Notes: generated by a model from the letters alone, not told the origin. A stretch of 45,813 nt of DNA from STC-54 sp964504665 (GCA_964504665.1 CAZDEH010000007.1:1-45813), one strand, 5' to 3'. Counted from the first letter of the stretch, positions 5,931 through 15,084 are shown. Numbers and translations: made by a program.

Positions 5931-6935
5931 CTATTGGGTAGATTTTACCGCTGATACTAAAGCTGTAAACTGAGGTCCTTTAAAAACATAGACAGGCTGT
6001 AAGTATGGAGTATATTCTTCTGACTGAAAATATGCTAAGGAAACTTTAGTAATAGAAACACTAGGAGATGAAGGTTCTTCTGTTACCAAACCTAAACCAG
6101 ATTGCAGTTTGGAAAAGGCATCATTAATCGGTTCAAGGGGATATGTTGCAAAAGTAGTTTTATCGATTTGCCAATAAATGTAATTTAATTCAGGATATCT
6201 GTCTACTTCGTTGCTTGCATTTATGGCAAGTACTCTCGTTAAACCGGTTTTAGTTGAAGATGTTACTATTTGTAGTCCGTCAAGATCATTTGGCCAAATT
6301 GAGACATTAGCTGAAGTTGAAATAGCGGGGGTTGATCCGTTATAGACAACCTGTGTTCGTCCTGTTGCTAGATCATTATTCAAAATACCTTTATTCCTTA
6401 AAAATTCTTTGAAATTTTCGATTAACTTTGTCTGATCAGTAAAGATATTATCTAACTTTCCGGAAGATGTTGCAATTTTCTTTTGATAATTAAAATTACC
6501 TGTAATTAAATCGATTATAAATGGGTCTCCGGTTTTACTGAAATACTTATATTTGGTAGAGCTTAAAATCTCCCGCCCGGAATTAAAATCAAACTTATTT
6601 GCCAGTTGTTGTGACTCATCAGGAGCGAGAAGTGATATAACACTTGCCTGAGGAATAAAATAGACTTTGATGATTTTTGGCATCTCTGGGAAACCACCTG
6701 TTTCTGTATCGATAGAGTAAGCGTAATTAGATGAAGAAATATTAGACTGAAGATATTTAATTTTAGGTAAAACTCCAAATTTTAAATTAGGCTTTTCTTC
6801 AACTGGTGGAAGAGTAGATATATAATAGTTATACCAAATCCGGTAACCGACAGCAGCTACAATTCCCAGGATCAGCAAAGCAGCAAAAGCAACTACTCCC
6901 CTTTTTGTAATAATAGCAACTTTAGTTAATGTCAT
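5931..6935 (-). CDS. Membrane-anchored extracytoplasmic protein of unknown function
   Basis: 334 residues: a short basic N-terminus, one membrane segment (about 13-33, VVAFAALLILGIVAAVGYRIW), then a long Ser/Thr/Asn/Tyr-rich domain presumably outside the cell. The C-terminal part (VSLAYFQSEEYTPYLQPVYVFKG) resembles the end of PepSY/YycI-like beta domains, but only weakly, so no function is assigned. A minus-strand TATAAT at 6955-6950 lies 14 nt before the ATG. That promoter overlaps the divergent gltX promoter, so the two genes may compete. It converges on the carboxypeptidase gene, with only 5 nt between the stops. Confidence 0.7.
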   Translation of the reverse strand: MTLTKVAIITKRGVVAFAALLILGIVAAVGYRIWYNYYISTLPPVEEKPNLKFGVLPKIKYLQSNISSSNYAYSIDTETGGFPEMPKIIKVYFIPQASVISLLAPDESQQLANKFDFNSGREILSSTKYKYFSKTGDPFIIDLITGNFNYQKKIATSSGKLDNIFTDQTKLIENFKEFLRNKGILNNDLATGRTQVVYNGSTPAISTSANVSIWPNDLDGLQIVTSSTKTGLTRVLAINASNEVDRYPELNYIYWQIDKTTFATYPLEPINDAFSKLQSGLGLVTEEPSSPSVSITKVSLAYFQSEEYTPYLQPVYVFKGPQFTALVSAVKSTQ

Positions 6936-6981
6936 GGCAGGTTACTATTATTATAGCCTAAGTTGGTATAATATGAAGGCT

Positions 6982-8268
6982 ATGGAAAAAGTAAGGACGA
7001 GGTTTGCTCCATCACCCACGGGAATGATGCACATCGGAAATGTTAGAACTGCACTTTATGCCTATCTTCTAGCAAAAAAAAATCAAGGAATATTTATTTT
7101 AAGAATAGAGGATACTGATAGAGAAAGATTCGTAGAGGGAGCCACTGAAGAAATTATTGGAGTCTTGAGATGGTTAGGGATCAGTTATGACGATGGTCCG
7201 ATTTATCAGTCCGAAAGACTAAAAGTCTACAAACAATATGCAGATGAGCTGGTGAACAAACAATTGGCTTACGCAAAAGACGGAGCTATATGGTTTAAAA
7301 CTAAAAAAGATGGTTCAACTTCTTGGATAGATGCTGTGGGCAACAAGACAGTCACAATTGAGAATTCTTTACTAGATGATTTTGTCATGATTAAGTCGGA
7401 TGGTTATCCTACATATAATTTTGCTGTGGTAGTCGATGATCATTTGATGGAAATATCTCATGTGATTCGTGGTGTTGAATTTATCTCATCAACTCCCAAA
7501 CACATAATGGTTTATCAATCTTTAGACTGGGATTTACCTACTTTTGTCCATCTCCCAGTTTTTTTAGGAACAGATAGATCAAAATTATCTAAAAGACATG
7601 GTGCTCAAGCAGTTTCTGATTATCGGAAAGATGGGTTTTTACCTGAAGCAATTTTTAATTATATGGCACTTCTAAGTTGGACACCTTCTAGCGGTAAAGA
7701 AATTCTTTCTTTGGAAGTAATGATTAAAGAATTTGATTTGAATGATATTCATATAAGTAATCCTATTTTTGATCTTACCAAACTTGAGTGGATGAATGGG
7801 GAATATATTAGAAAAATGAATGATGAGGACCTAACTAAAAGACTGCAGGAATTTTTGGTTGACCATCCATCACCTGATAAAATATCTCCCCTGGTTCCTT
7901 TAGTGAAAGCAAGAATTAAGAAACTATCTGATTTTGTGCCTCTGACTAATTTTATCTTTGAAGAGCCAGAATATGATGTGGAAGTTTTTGAAAAGATTAA
8001 AGTTGCGGACCAAAAAAAGGTGCTGCAAAAGATTTTGGAAATTATGGAAAACCTACAACAACCTTGGGATGCTAAAGATTTTGAAATGACTTTTAAAAAA
8101 CTAGCAGAGGATGAACAAATTAAGGTAGGAGATATGTTTCAGCTAATCAGAATTGCTGTTTCCGGACAGCTAGTTACTCCTCCTCTTTTTGAAAGTATAA
8201 AAATAATTGGGGAAATAAAAACCCTAAAAAGAGTGAAAGATGTGGTTGAAAAATATCCTAATTTTTGA
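6982..8268 (+). CDS. gltX: Glutamyl-tRNA synthetase
   Basis: Class I synthetase that charges tRNA-Glu, and often tRNA-Gln in organisms using GatCAB. The chosen start at 6982 gives 428 residues opening with EKVRTRFAPSPTG and the HIGN signature (17-20). LRIEDTDRER follows, and the KMSKS-type loop is KLSKRHGA. At 428 residues it is shorter than the usual 460-490; the shortfall is in the C-terminal anticodon-binding region. TATAAT at 6967-6972 precedes the ATG by 9 nt, which excludes the upstream in-frame codons at 6934 and makes the in-frame ATG at 6973 less likely. The neighbouring aspS shares this leaderless pattern. Confidence 0.92.
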   Translation: MEKVRTRFAPSPTGMMHIGNVRTALYAYLLAKKNQGIFILRIEDTDRERFVEGATEEIIGVLRWLGISYDDGPIYQSERLKVYKQYADELVNKQLAYAKDGAIWFKTKKDGSTSWIDAVGNKTVTIENSLLDDFVMIKSDGYPTYNFAVVVDDHLMEISHVIRGVEFISSTPKHIMVYQSLDWDLPTFVHLPVFLGTDRSKLSKRHGAQAVSDYRKDGFLPEAIFNYMALLSWTPSSGKEILSLEVMIKEFDLNDIHISNPIFDLTKLEWMNGEYIRKMNDEDLTKRLQEFLVDHPSPDKISPLVPLVKARIKKLSDFVPLTNFIFEEPEYDVEVFEKIKVADQKKVLQKILEIMENLQQPWDAKDFEMTFKKLAEDEQIKVGDMFQLIRIAVSGQLVTPPLFESIKIIGEIKTLKRVKDVVEKYPNF

Positions 8269-8293
8269 ATTTTTGTGCGTGAGGAGGTATAAT
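8265..8293 (+). promoter_or_regulatory. murA promoter (TTGAAT-17-TATAAT)
   Basis: TTGAAT at 8265-8270, overlapping the gltX stop, 17 nt, TATAAT at 8288-8293. The murA ATG is 7 nt after the -10 box. A GAGGAGG at 8281-8287 lies upstream of the expected start site and so is probably not used as a ribosome-binding site. Confidence 0.65.
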
Positions 8294-8300
8294 TTACACT

Positions 8301-9560
8301 ATGGCTCAATACGTAATTGAAGGTGGAAATAAACTTAAAGGCCGTGTAAATATTTCCGGTAACAAAAATGAGGTTTTACCTTGTTTGGCAGCATGTCTTT
8401 TAACTTCGGAAGATGTAATTTTAAGAAATGTTCCCAAAACAACCGATGTGGAAACTTCACTCAATATTTTCCAAGATCTTGGAGTTGAAATAGCTAGAGA
8501 AGATGGGATGGTAAGATTAAACTCTGCTAAAGTTAATAAAACCAATCTGTCAGTGGATTTAGCTAATAAACTTAGGGCATCTATTCTTTTTGTAGGTCCG
8601 CTCTTATCCAGATTTGGAAAAGTAGAATTTCCTCATCCAGGAGGTTGCGTTATTGGTAAAAGGAATATAGATACTCATTTGGATGGATTTAAACAACTTG
8701 GTTTTAAATTTTCTGTTAACGGTGAACTTAATAAAGGAACCAGGAATGGAATGGAGTCTAAAGATCAGGAAATTTTTCTGGATGAACCTTCAGTTACAGC
8801 CACTGAGAATCTTATTTTGGTTGCAGCGTTAATTCCAGCTATTACAACACTCAAAAATTGTGCTTCTGAACTACATGTTGTAGGGCTTTGTAAAATGCTC
8901 AAAAAAATGGGGGCAGAGATCGAAGGAATCGGTAGCCAAACGCTCAAAATTAGAGGCGTCAAGAAGCTAAGTGGTACGGAATATACCATCGGATCTGATA
9001 ACATCGAATTTAGTACATACGCTATTGCAGCTGCCATTACTGATGGTGAGATTGAAATTGAGGGAGAGAATCTTGATGATATGGAGCCTATTATCAGACC
9101 TCTTGAAAGAATGGGAGTCAAATTTAAAAAAACAGACTCTGGAATTCAAGTTACAGGTGGTTCGCTTAAGGCAATTCCCAAACTTGTTGTGAATATTTGG
9201 CCAGGTTTTCCAACTGATATTATGAGTGCAGCAATAGTTTTAGCTACTCAGGTAAAAGGTATAACACTTTGTCATGATTGGATGTATGAGTCCCGAATGT
9301 ATTTTGTGGACAAGCTTATTACTATGGGAGCATGTATTATCACAGCTGATCCTCACCGGGTTCTCGTTTCCGGACCTTGTAAGTTAAAAGGTAAGAATTT
9401 AGAAACTCCGGACCTCCGTGCTGGGATGGCTTTGGTGTTAGCAGCCCTGATAGCTTCCGGTCAAAGTGTAATCAACAGAGCAGAACTTATTGAACGGGGA
9501 TATGAAGACGTTGTAGAGAAATTAACAAACTTAGGTGCTAGGATACAAAGAATTGATTAA
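8301..9560 (+). CDS. murA: UDP-N-acetylglucosamine 1-carboxyvinyltransferase
   Basis: First committed step of peptidoglycan synthesis: transfers enolpyruvate from PEP to UDP-GlcNAc in the cytoplasm. 419 residues, a full-length match. The phosphate-binding Lys-Asn pair is at 22-23 (SGNKNEVLP). The mobile loop HPGGCVIGKR carries the catalytic Cys at 116, the target of fosfomycin, so the enzyme should be of the drug-sensitive type. Two EPSP-synthase-like halves are seen, and the substrate-binding GFPTDIMSA and ERGYEDVVEKL segments occur late. The start follows a -10 box by 7 nt. Together with the carboxypeptidase and L,D-transpeptidase in this window it shows a peptidoglycan wall. Confidence 0.95.
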   Translation: MAQYVIEGGNKLKGRVNISGNKNEVLPCLAACLLTSEDVILRNVPKTTDVETSLNIFQDLGVEIAREDGMVRLNSAKVNKTNLSVDLANKLRASILFVGPLLSRFGKVEFPHPGGCVIGKRNIDTHLDGFKQLGFKFSVNGELNKGTRNGMESKDQEIFLDEPSVTATENLILVAALIPAITTLKNCASELHVVGLCKMLKKMGAEIEGIGSQTLKIRGVKKLSGTEYTIGSDNIEFSTYAIAAAITDGEIEIEGENLDDMEPIIRPLERMGVKFKKTDSGIQVTGGSLKAIPKLVVNIWPGFPTDIMSAAIVLATQVKGITLCHDWMYESRMYFVDKLITMGACIITADPHRVLVSGPCKLKGKNLETPDLRAGMALVLAALIASGQSVINRAELIERGYEDVVEKLTNLGARIQRID

Positions 9561-9561
9561 A

Positions 9562-9903
9562 TTATTTATTAAACTGATGAATAAACCAGTTTAGTATTGA
9601 TAAAACTAATCCAAATACAAATGCCCACCAAAAACTATCCACTCTAAAACCAGGAACAAATAATGCAGTCAACATAATCAGCGCGGCATTAATCACGAGT
9701 GTAAAAAGCCCCAGGCTTAATATATTAATTGGTAGGGTGAGGATTAAAAGAATAGGTTTTAGTATTGCGTTAATCATTCCTAAAACCACCGCAATTAAAA
9801 GTGCCGTGACAAAACTTTCAACATAAACACCTTTACCCTGAAAAAGGTACGCAACAGAAAAAATTACCAGAGCGCTAATTAACCAATTAATTAGAATGTT
9901 CAT
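9562..9903 (-). CDS. Phage-holin-4-like membrane protein (PF04020 type)
   Basis: 113 residues almost entirely membrane-embedded, with about four hydrophobic segments (roughly 4-21, 28-50, 52-80 and 88-107). The pattern VLGMINAILKPILLILTLPI, then FWWAFVFGLVLSILNW, is characteristic of the small four-helix family called 'phage holin family' or DUF-type in bacteria. In cellular genomes these are not phage genes and their function is unknown. It is convergent with murA, with one nt between the stops. Confidence 0.75.
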   Translation of the reverse strand: MNILINWLISALVIFSVAYLFQGKGVYVESFVTALLIAVVLGMINAILKPILLILTLPINILSLGLFTLVINAALIMLTALFVPGFRVDSFWWAFVFGLVLSILNWFIHQFNK

Positions 9904-10048
9904 TATTACTCACTGATCTTAATATAAACAGTTTAAATTACAAATGCAACTATTTACTACCCCCCCGTACTGCTTCATATTAGATTAATAGTTATAAAGA
10001 TTACAGACAAATTATCAGAACGCAGTAAAATATATAGAAAGGTACTAT

Positions 10049-10600
10049 ATGAAAAATAAACATGAAATTGCGACTTTAGCCGAAGGATGTTTTTGGTGCG
10101 TAGAGGCAATTTTTCAACGTTTAAATGGAATTATTTCTGTAATTCCTGGTTATAGTGGAGGAACATTAGAAAATCCAACATATGAACAAGTCTGTTCTGG
10201 GAAAACAGGTCATGCGGAAGCAATTCAAATTAAGTTTGATCCTACAGAAATTTCTTTTGAGAAAATTTTAAATATCTTTTGGCATACTCACAATCCAACA
10301 ATTCTTAGTCAACAAGAAAATGATTTTGGAACACAATATCGTTCTGCTATTTTTTTTCATGATGATCAACAAAAAGAAGTTGCTGAAAAATTAAAAGCTA
10401 AACTTGATTTAGAAGGAGTATATAGTCATAAAATTATTACAGATATAGTTCCTTTTACTAATTTTTATGTAGCAGAAGATTACCACCAAAATTATTATGA
10501 AAGAAATAAAAATCAATCATATTGTAAGATAGTTATTGACCCCAAAATACACAAACTCCTCCAAGAATATAGTAATGATATAAAAAGTGAATTTATATAA
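10049..10600 (+). CDS. msrA: Peptide methionine sulfoxide reductase MsrA
   Basis: Reduces methionine-S-sulfoxide in free or protein-bound form. 183 residues with the active-site GCFWC (catalytic Cys14), GYSGG, a GHAE motif and the EDYHQNYY segment typical of the family; a late Cys (QSYCKI) may be the resolving residue. An A/G-rich GAAAGG lies about 7 nt before the ATG, so a Shine-Dalgarno is possible. The 145 nt upstream hold a C7 run but nothing else recognisable. Confidence 0.95.
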   Translation: MKNKHEIATLAEGCFWCVEAIFQRLNGIISVIPGYSGGTLENPTYEQVCSGKTGHAEAIQIKFDPTEISFEKILNIFWHTHNPTILSQQENDFGTQYRSAIFFHDDQQKEVAEKLKAKLDLEGVYSHKIITDIVPFTNFYVAEDYHQNYYERNKNQSYCKIVIDPKIHKLLQEYSNDIKSEFI

Positions 10601-10612
10601 TAATCACTAAAC

Positions 10613-11191
10613 TTAGCTATTAGGTTTTTTAATGCGATAAACAGAGTGCCCACTTCTGTTTTTGATCTCTTTCATATTTAGTTGATGTTGACGTCCTATT
10701 TTTGGTATTAAGCGGTTTAAAGCATTTACTACAACTATCCAATATTCTCCGGAAGGATGAAGGTACTTATAAGGAGTTAAGATAAAATCTTGTGTAATTG
10801 CATCATCACCAATTTTTGCAGGAACATTTGATACAATCAAGTCGAAAGTTTGATTTTTAATCTGTTCCATACCAACACTACCCAAGGCTGTTGCGTTTAG
10901 AATATTATTTTTCTCCATATTTATTTTGGTAAAATGCACTGCTAATAAGTCTTTATCTGTCATCATAACTTGAGCTTGGGGATACTTTTTAGCTAAAACT
11001 ATACCTATTGGGCCATAACCACATCCAAGGTCAAGGATAGTTTTTGGGTTATTGTCTGGACTAATAGTGCGGAGAAGCATATCTGTACCCAGATCTATGT
11101 TAAATGTTGAAAATAAGTTATTACCAACATCAAACTTAAACTTATTTCCTTCAAAAGAATAAATTATTTCTTTTTTAAAATAGAGATCCAT
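10613..11191 (-). CDS. RsmC/MTS-type SAM-dependent methyltransferase
   Basis: 192 residues with a class I methyltransferase fold of the 'methyltransferase small' family (RsmC/YbxB), which usually modifies guanine in 16S rRNA. Motif I is LDLGCGYGPIGI, followed by the acidic MMTDKD strand. Where the family has the catalytic NPP-x motif, this protein reads SNVPAKIG: Asn is kept but the first Pro is Val. Position and flanking strand (FDLIVSN) are normal. A minus-strand TATACT lies 7 nt before the ATG, predicting a leaderless mRNA. The target is not determinable from sequence alone. Confidence 0.82.
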   Translation of the reverse strand: MDLYFKKEIIYSFEGNKFKFDVGNNLFSTFNIDLGTDMLLRTISPDNNPKTILDLGCGYGPIGIVLAKKYPQAQVMMTDKDLLAVHFTKINMEKNNILNATALGSVGMEQIKNQTFDLIVSNVPAKIGDDAITQDFILTPYKYLHPSGEYWIVVVNALNRLIPKIGRQHQLNMKEIKNRSGHSVYRIKKPNS

Positions 11192-11231
11192 GTCTAAAAG
11201 TATATCCCAAAGCTAAAATTATATACAGACT

Positions 11232-11924
11232 TTACGGTTTAATTTCATTAACAATAATAAATGGCTTTGCTTGTCTGGTTATCATTTGTTGAGCATATTT
11301 CACACCTAATTGGTTTGAGTCTTTGTCAATTTGATCCAAAATAGTAGGGCCAGGTGTTTGACCTATATATTTTTGAAGATGTACTTGATTAGAGATTTCT
11401 GTTATTGAAGCTTTGCTAAAAAGGATACTTAAATAACCTGTTTTTCTATCAAGGGTTGTTAAGGCAGAATTCGGTAGTCTTGCTTCTTTTTTAAGTTCTG
11501 CCAAGAATACAGGCACCACAATTTCAGATTCTCCTAAGCCAGTTTGTAAATTAAAATAAGTATCTCCGCCAGTAGTGTCTATCTGCATAGGTGTATCAAC
11601 AAAACTAACAATCAGAGGTTTACTGAACTCAAATAATCCAGCGTCCTCTCCAATATCCCTACTAATTCTTGGCATCGCTATAGTTAAACTAACTGATTGG
11701 CTTTTATTTCTATATACAATTCTTTCTCCGATGGTTACTTCCTCCCCATAATTTAAAATTTCTCCCTTTTCTCCAGGTTCTAGTGGGAAACTATCTTCGT
11801 GAAGAGATCTAGGAATTGGGGTAGAGGGAATAGGTAATTTTTGAATTTCCCTTGGGGAACAAGCAACCAGTGCTGTAACTGTTGCTAAACTACCCAGCAG
11901 TCCCAGTAATCGTCCTCTACCTAT
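11232..11924 (-). CDS. Putative lipoprotein with no canonical start codon
   Basis: The frame ending at 11232 stays open up to a stop at 11945-11943. Its upstream part reads as a lipoprotein signal: GRGRLLGLLGSLATVTALVAC, lipobox LVAC with Cys about 22 codons in. A Pro/Ser linker follows, then a soluble beta-rich domain of about 180 residues with no recognised motif. There is no ATG, GTG or TTG between the stop and the lipobox. The nearest candidate is ATA at 11924-11922, about 9 nt after a TATAGT box on the same strand; CTG codons come slightly later. An ATG at 11675 would discard the signal and about 83 residues. So the start is non-canonical, or a sequence error or small indel hides it. Confidence 0.5.
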   Translation of the reverse strand: MGRGRLLGLLGSLATVTALVACSPREIQKLPIPSTPIPRSLHEDSFPLEPGEKGEILNYGEEVTIGERIVYRNKSQSVSLTIAMPRISRDIGEDAGLFEFSKPLIVSFVDTPMQIDTTGGDTYFNLQTGLGESEIVVPVFLAELKKEARLPNSALTTLDRKTGYLSILFSKASITEISNQVHLQKYIGQTPGPTILDQIDKDSNQLGVKYAQQMITRQAKPFIIVNEIKP

Positions 11925-11993
11925 TGTAAACCAACTATACGCTTATTCTAACTAAAACTAGAATTATGATAAACTGGATATATTCTTTCTTAT

Positions 11994-14666
11994 ATGGAAC
12001 AATCTTTTTATTTACAAAAAACCACAGAAGTTTTAGAAACACTTCATTCTCAGGAGAATGGTTTAACTAATGAGGAGGTAAAAAACCGTCTTGTAAAATA
12101 TGGTCTTAACAAACTTCCAGAAGCTAAATTAGACAGTCTAACAGTTATTTTCCTTCATCAATTCCAAAGTCCTCTTATTTATATCTTACTTTTTGCCAGT
12201 TTAATTGTGTTTTTTATGAGGGAGTTTATTGATGGTTCGATTATCCTCTTTGTCCTTACCTTTAATGCTATTGTCGGGACAATTCAAGAGGGTAAAGCTC
12301 AAAATACTCTACTCGCTCTTAAAAAATTTGCTGAAACTAATACTAAAGTTCTGCGTGATGGCAAAGAGCTGGTTATTCCTGATTATGAGGTTGTACCTGG
12401 GGATATAGTCATCTTGCAAGAAGGAGATAAGGTACCAGCAGATGCCAGAATAATCCTTTCTAACAACCTGACTGTTAATGAAGCTGCTATGACTGGTGAA
12501 TCGCAACCAGTTCATAAGTTTGATGAGATACTATCTGCTCCAAATTTACCAACAGCCGATCAAAAAAATATGGTTTTTAAGGGAACTAATGTCTTAGCTG
12601 GTAACGGTAAAGCAGTTGTTGTTGCCACGGGGTTAGATTCAGTTTTGGGGAAAATCTCAAAAGAGATTGCCGTTATTCATTCAGAAATTCCCCTTAAAGC
12701 CAATATCCGTTATCTCACCAGGCTAATCATTATTACTGTTGGAGTAATTAGCACTTCAATATTCTTATTGGGAATTTTCTTGGGTCATTCAGCAAAGGAA
12801 ATGTTTACAACCGTTGTATCGCTGTCTGTGTCTATTATCCCAGAAGGGTTACCCATTGTTATGACTTTGGTATTGGCTACAGGAGTTTGGAGAATGAGTA
12901 AACGCAATGCTTTAGTGAAAAAACTTCAGGCAGTTGAAGCATTAGGTCAGGCTAGAATTATAGCTGTAGATAAAACAGGCACTCTAACCAAAAATGAAAT
13001 TCTTCTGCAAGAGGTCTATGTTAATGGAAAAATATTTAATATAGAGGGTGAAGGCTACAAACCAGAGGGAGCAGTAATTTTAAATAATAGTAAAATTGAT
13101 CCTCTTAATCATCAAGAATTACTTCTGGCAGGAAAATTAGCTGCCTTTGTTACTAATAATGGTGTTACCTTTGATGATGAATTAAAGACTTGGCAGGCAA
13201 CTGGTGATCCAACAGAATCTTCCTTGTCAGTCTTTGCCCAAAAGGTGGGATTTAACAAAGAAGTTTTAGAAAAAGAATCACCCAGACTTTCTGAAATACC
13301 GTTTGATTATAAAAATAAATATCATGCAGTTTCAAATAAAGTTGATGGGACTATTGATTTAACTGTTCTTGGTGCTCCTGAGGAGATTTTGGAAGTTGTC
13401 ACTAAAATTTGGCATGAAGGTAAGAGCCAGCCTATATCAGCGGAAAAGAAAAAAGAGCTTGAGTCCGTGTTGGTTAAAATGTCTCAAGAAGGGCTAAGAG
13501 TTCTAGCTTTTGCTTTGAAAGATAATGTCAGTGATGATATTAAACCTAAAGATGTTGAGGAGCTTACCTTTGTGGGGTTCTTTGGATTAAAAGATACTTT
13601 GCGTCCAGAAGTCCATGAGGCCATGAAGCAAGCTATGTCAGCAGGTATTAAAGTAGTAATGATAACAGGAGATCATAAAATAACTGCTGAAGCTATAGCC
13701 AGAGAAGCTGGTATTTACCATGAAGGAGACACCATCCTTACAGGAGAAGATATTGATTCACTGTCTGACGATGAATTTGCAAATATGCTTGATAAAATAT
13801 CTGTTTTTGCCAGAGTTACACCAGAACATAAACTAAAGATTGTCAGAGCTTACAAGAAGAGGGGGGAAATTATAGCAATGACTGGAGATGGGGTAAATGA
13901 CGCTCCATCACTGGTAGCAGCAGATTTAGGGGTATCTATGGGTAAGATTGGTACTGAGGTAGCTAAAGAAGCTGCGGATATAGTGTTACTTGATGATAAC
14001 TTTGCCAGTATTATTGCAGCGATAGAAGAAGGCAGGAGTATTTATAAAACCATTAAAAAAGTTATCCTTTATCTATTCTCAACCAGTTTTGGGGAAGTCT
14101 TTACTATTATCGGAGCATTACTCTTAGGCTTTCCTTTACCAATTTTAGCAGCCCAAATTTTGTGGCTAAACTTTGTGACTGATGGCTTTCTTGATGTGTC
14201 TTTAGCCATGGAACCAAAAGAAGAAGGTTTGCTTAAAAGTAACTTTGAGCATCCTAAAAAGTATCTTTTAGATAGATTAAGTATACAAAGGATGTTTTTA
14301 ATGGCAATACCAATGATGATAGGAACACTCTTTCTTTTTAGCAGATACTATCAAACAGATATGATGAAAGCATGGACTGTTTCACTAACAGTGCTCGCAG
14401 CCTTCCAGTGGTTTAATGCTTGGAATTGTAGGCATGAAAGAAAATCAGTATTTCAGTTAAATCCCTTCTCCAATAAACTTTTACTGGGATCAATCATTAC
14501 CGTTATTGCTTTGCAGCTTTTTGCAGTATATAACCCCTTCATGCAAAAAATACTTCATACAACTGCTCTAAGTCTAACTGACTGGTTGCTAATAATCCCT
14601 GTAGCTTCCTCAATAATGGTAGTAGAAGAAATAAGGAAATATATATTTCGTCTTACTAAACAGTAA
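11994..14666 (+). CDS. Ca2+-type (P2A) cation-transporting P-type ATPase
   Basis: Membrane pump of 890 residues, full length. Order seen: N-terminal cation-ATPase domain, TM pair (about 52-95), actuator loop with TGES (167-170), TM3-4 with PEGLP (283-287), phosphorylation motif DKTGTLT (Asp326), nucleotide domain, TGDHKITA and TGDGVNDAP, then TM5-10. TM6 reads LNFVTDG, with the N..TD ligands of Ca2+ site II, and TM4 has the matching Glu. TM5 (STSFGEV) keeps the Glu but has Ser in place of the site I Asn, as in one-site Ca2+/Mn2+ pumps. Export of Ca2+ or Mn2+ is therefore likely. A TATATT box lies 9 nt before the ATG. Confidence 0.9.
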   Translation: MEQSFYLQKTTEVLETLHSQENGLTNEEVKNRLVKYGLNKLPEAKLDSLTVIFLHQFQSPLIYILLFASLIVFFMREFIDGSIILFVLTFNAIVGTIQEGKAQNTLLALKKFAETNTKVLRDGKELVIPDYEVVPGDIVILQEGDKVPADARIILSNNLTVNEAAMTGESQPVHKFDEILSAPNLPTADQKNMVFKGTNVLAGNGKAVVVATGLDSVLGKISKEIAVIHSEIPLKANIRYLTRLIIITVGVISTSIFLLGIFLGHSAKEMFTTVVSLSVSIIPEGLPIVMTLVLATGVWRMSKRNALVKKLQAVEALGQARIIAVDKTGTLTKNEILLQEVYVNGKIFNIEGEGYKPEGAVILNNSKIDPLNHQELLLAGKLAAFVTNNGVTFDDELKTWQATGDPTESSLSVFAQKVGFNKEVLEKESPRLSEIPFDYKNKYHAVSNKVDGTIDLTVLGAPEEILEVVTKIWHEGKSQPISAEKKKELESVLVKMSQEGLRVLAFALKDNVSDDIKPKDVEELTFVGFFGLKDTLRPEVHEAMKQAMSAGIKVVMITGDHKITAEAIAREAGIYHEGDTILTGEDIDSLSDDEFANMLDKISVFARVTPEHKLKIVRAYKKRGEIIAMTGDGVNDAPSLVAADLGVSMGKIGTEVAKEAADIVLLDDNFASIIAAIEEGRSIYKTIKKVILYLFSTSFGEVFTIIGALLLGFPLPILAAQILWLNFVTDGFLDVSLAMEPKEEGLLKSNFEHPKKYLLDRLSIQRMFLMAIPMMIGTLFLFSRYYQTDMMKAWTVSLTVLAAFQWFNAWNCRHERKSVFQLNPFSNKLLLGSIITVIALQLFAVYNPFMQKILHTTALSLTDWLLIIPVASSIMVVEEIRKYIFRLTKQ

Positions 14667-14674
14667 TACAACTA

Positions 14675-14818
14675 ATGCTGCCAGGTTCTGATGTTATTAT
14701 AAGTGCTTTAGAGAAGGTTGTGAAGGCTTTTGAAGATACTACTCAAATTGATTTAATCAGACAAAGGTGGGAAGAAATTAAACAACTACAAAGGACTCCT
14801 TCATTAAACTTGGCTTAA
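14675..14818 (+). CDS. Possible small protein, 47 residues
   Basis: ATG at 14675, 8 nt after the ATPase stop, TAA at 14816-14818. The product is acidic/basic and helical in character (ISALEKVVKAFEDTTQ, then IRQRWEEIKQL). No motif is recognised. It may be a real small gene co-transcribed with the pump, the remnant of a larger one, or chance; no clear Shine-Dalgarno is present. Confidence 0.35.
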   Translation: MLPGSDVIISALEKVVKAFEDTTQIDLIRQRWEEIKQLQRTPSLNLA

Positions 14819-14886
14819 CACAAAACTTATATACTCTCTTTTTACTTCCGAGGGCAAAGACATGTGTTTTCCGCAAATATTCTTAA

Positions 14887-15084
14887 TCACAAGCACTCCC
14901 TTACCCTCGGATAGTTGCTTGATAATACAAACAAACTGACGAAAAACCAAATAACGTTAAAAATAATATGATAGAGTTTAACTATTAAGTACGCTCCAAG
15001 GAATATCCCAAAAATAATTACTACCTATTCCAATAGAAAATGATCTATCTTCTTGGATATTTTTTCCTGATCTTCTAATTTCAT
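14887..15084 (-). pseudogene. Small two-helix membrane protein interrupted by an in-frame TAG
   Basis: On the minus strand an ATG at 15084 opens MKLEDQEKISKKIDHFLLE. A TAG follows at 15027-15025, after which the same frame continues for 45 codons with VVIIFGIFLGAYLIV and NVIWFFVSLFVLSS, two convincing membrane segments, to TGA at 14889-14887. A small membrane protein with one nonsense change (for example CAG to TAG) explains this best; amber readthrough is the alternative. The rest of the 14819-15231 gap holds a weak inverted repeat (CCGAGGG 14848-14854 with CCCTCGG 14904-14910) and A/T-rich sequence, and I see no other gene there. Confidence 0.4.

Noticed and set aside
8765..9149. Open frames antisense to murA
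   Set aside because: They are shadows of a clear, conserved gene, with low-complexity Ser/Pro/Ile translations and no start signals.
9562..9903. Prophage remnant, from the holin-like gene
   Set aside because: This small membrane family is common in cellular genomes and no other phage gene is near.
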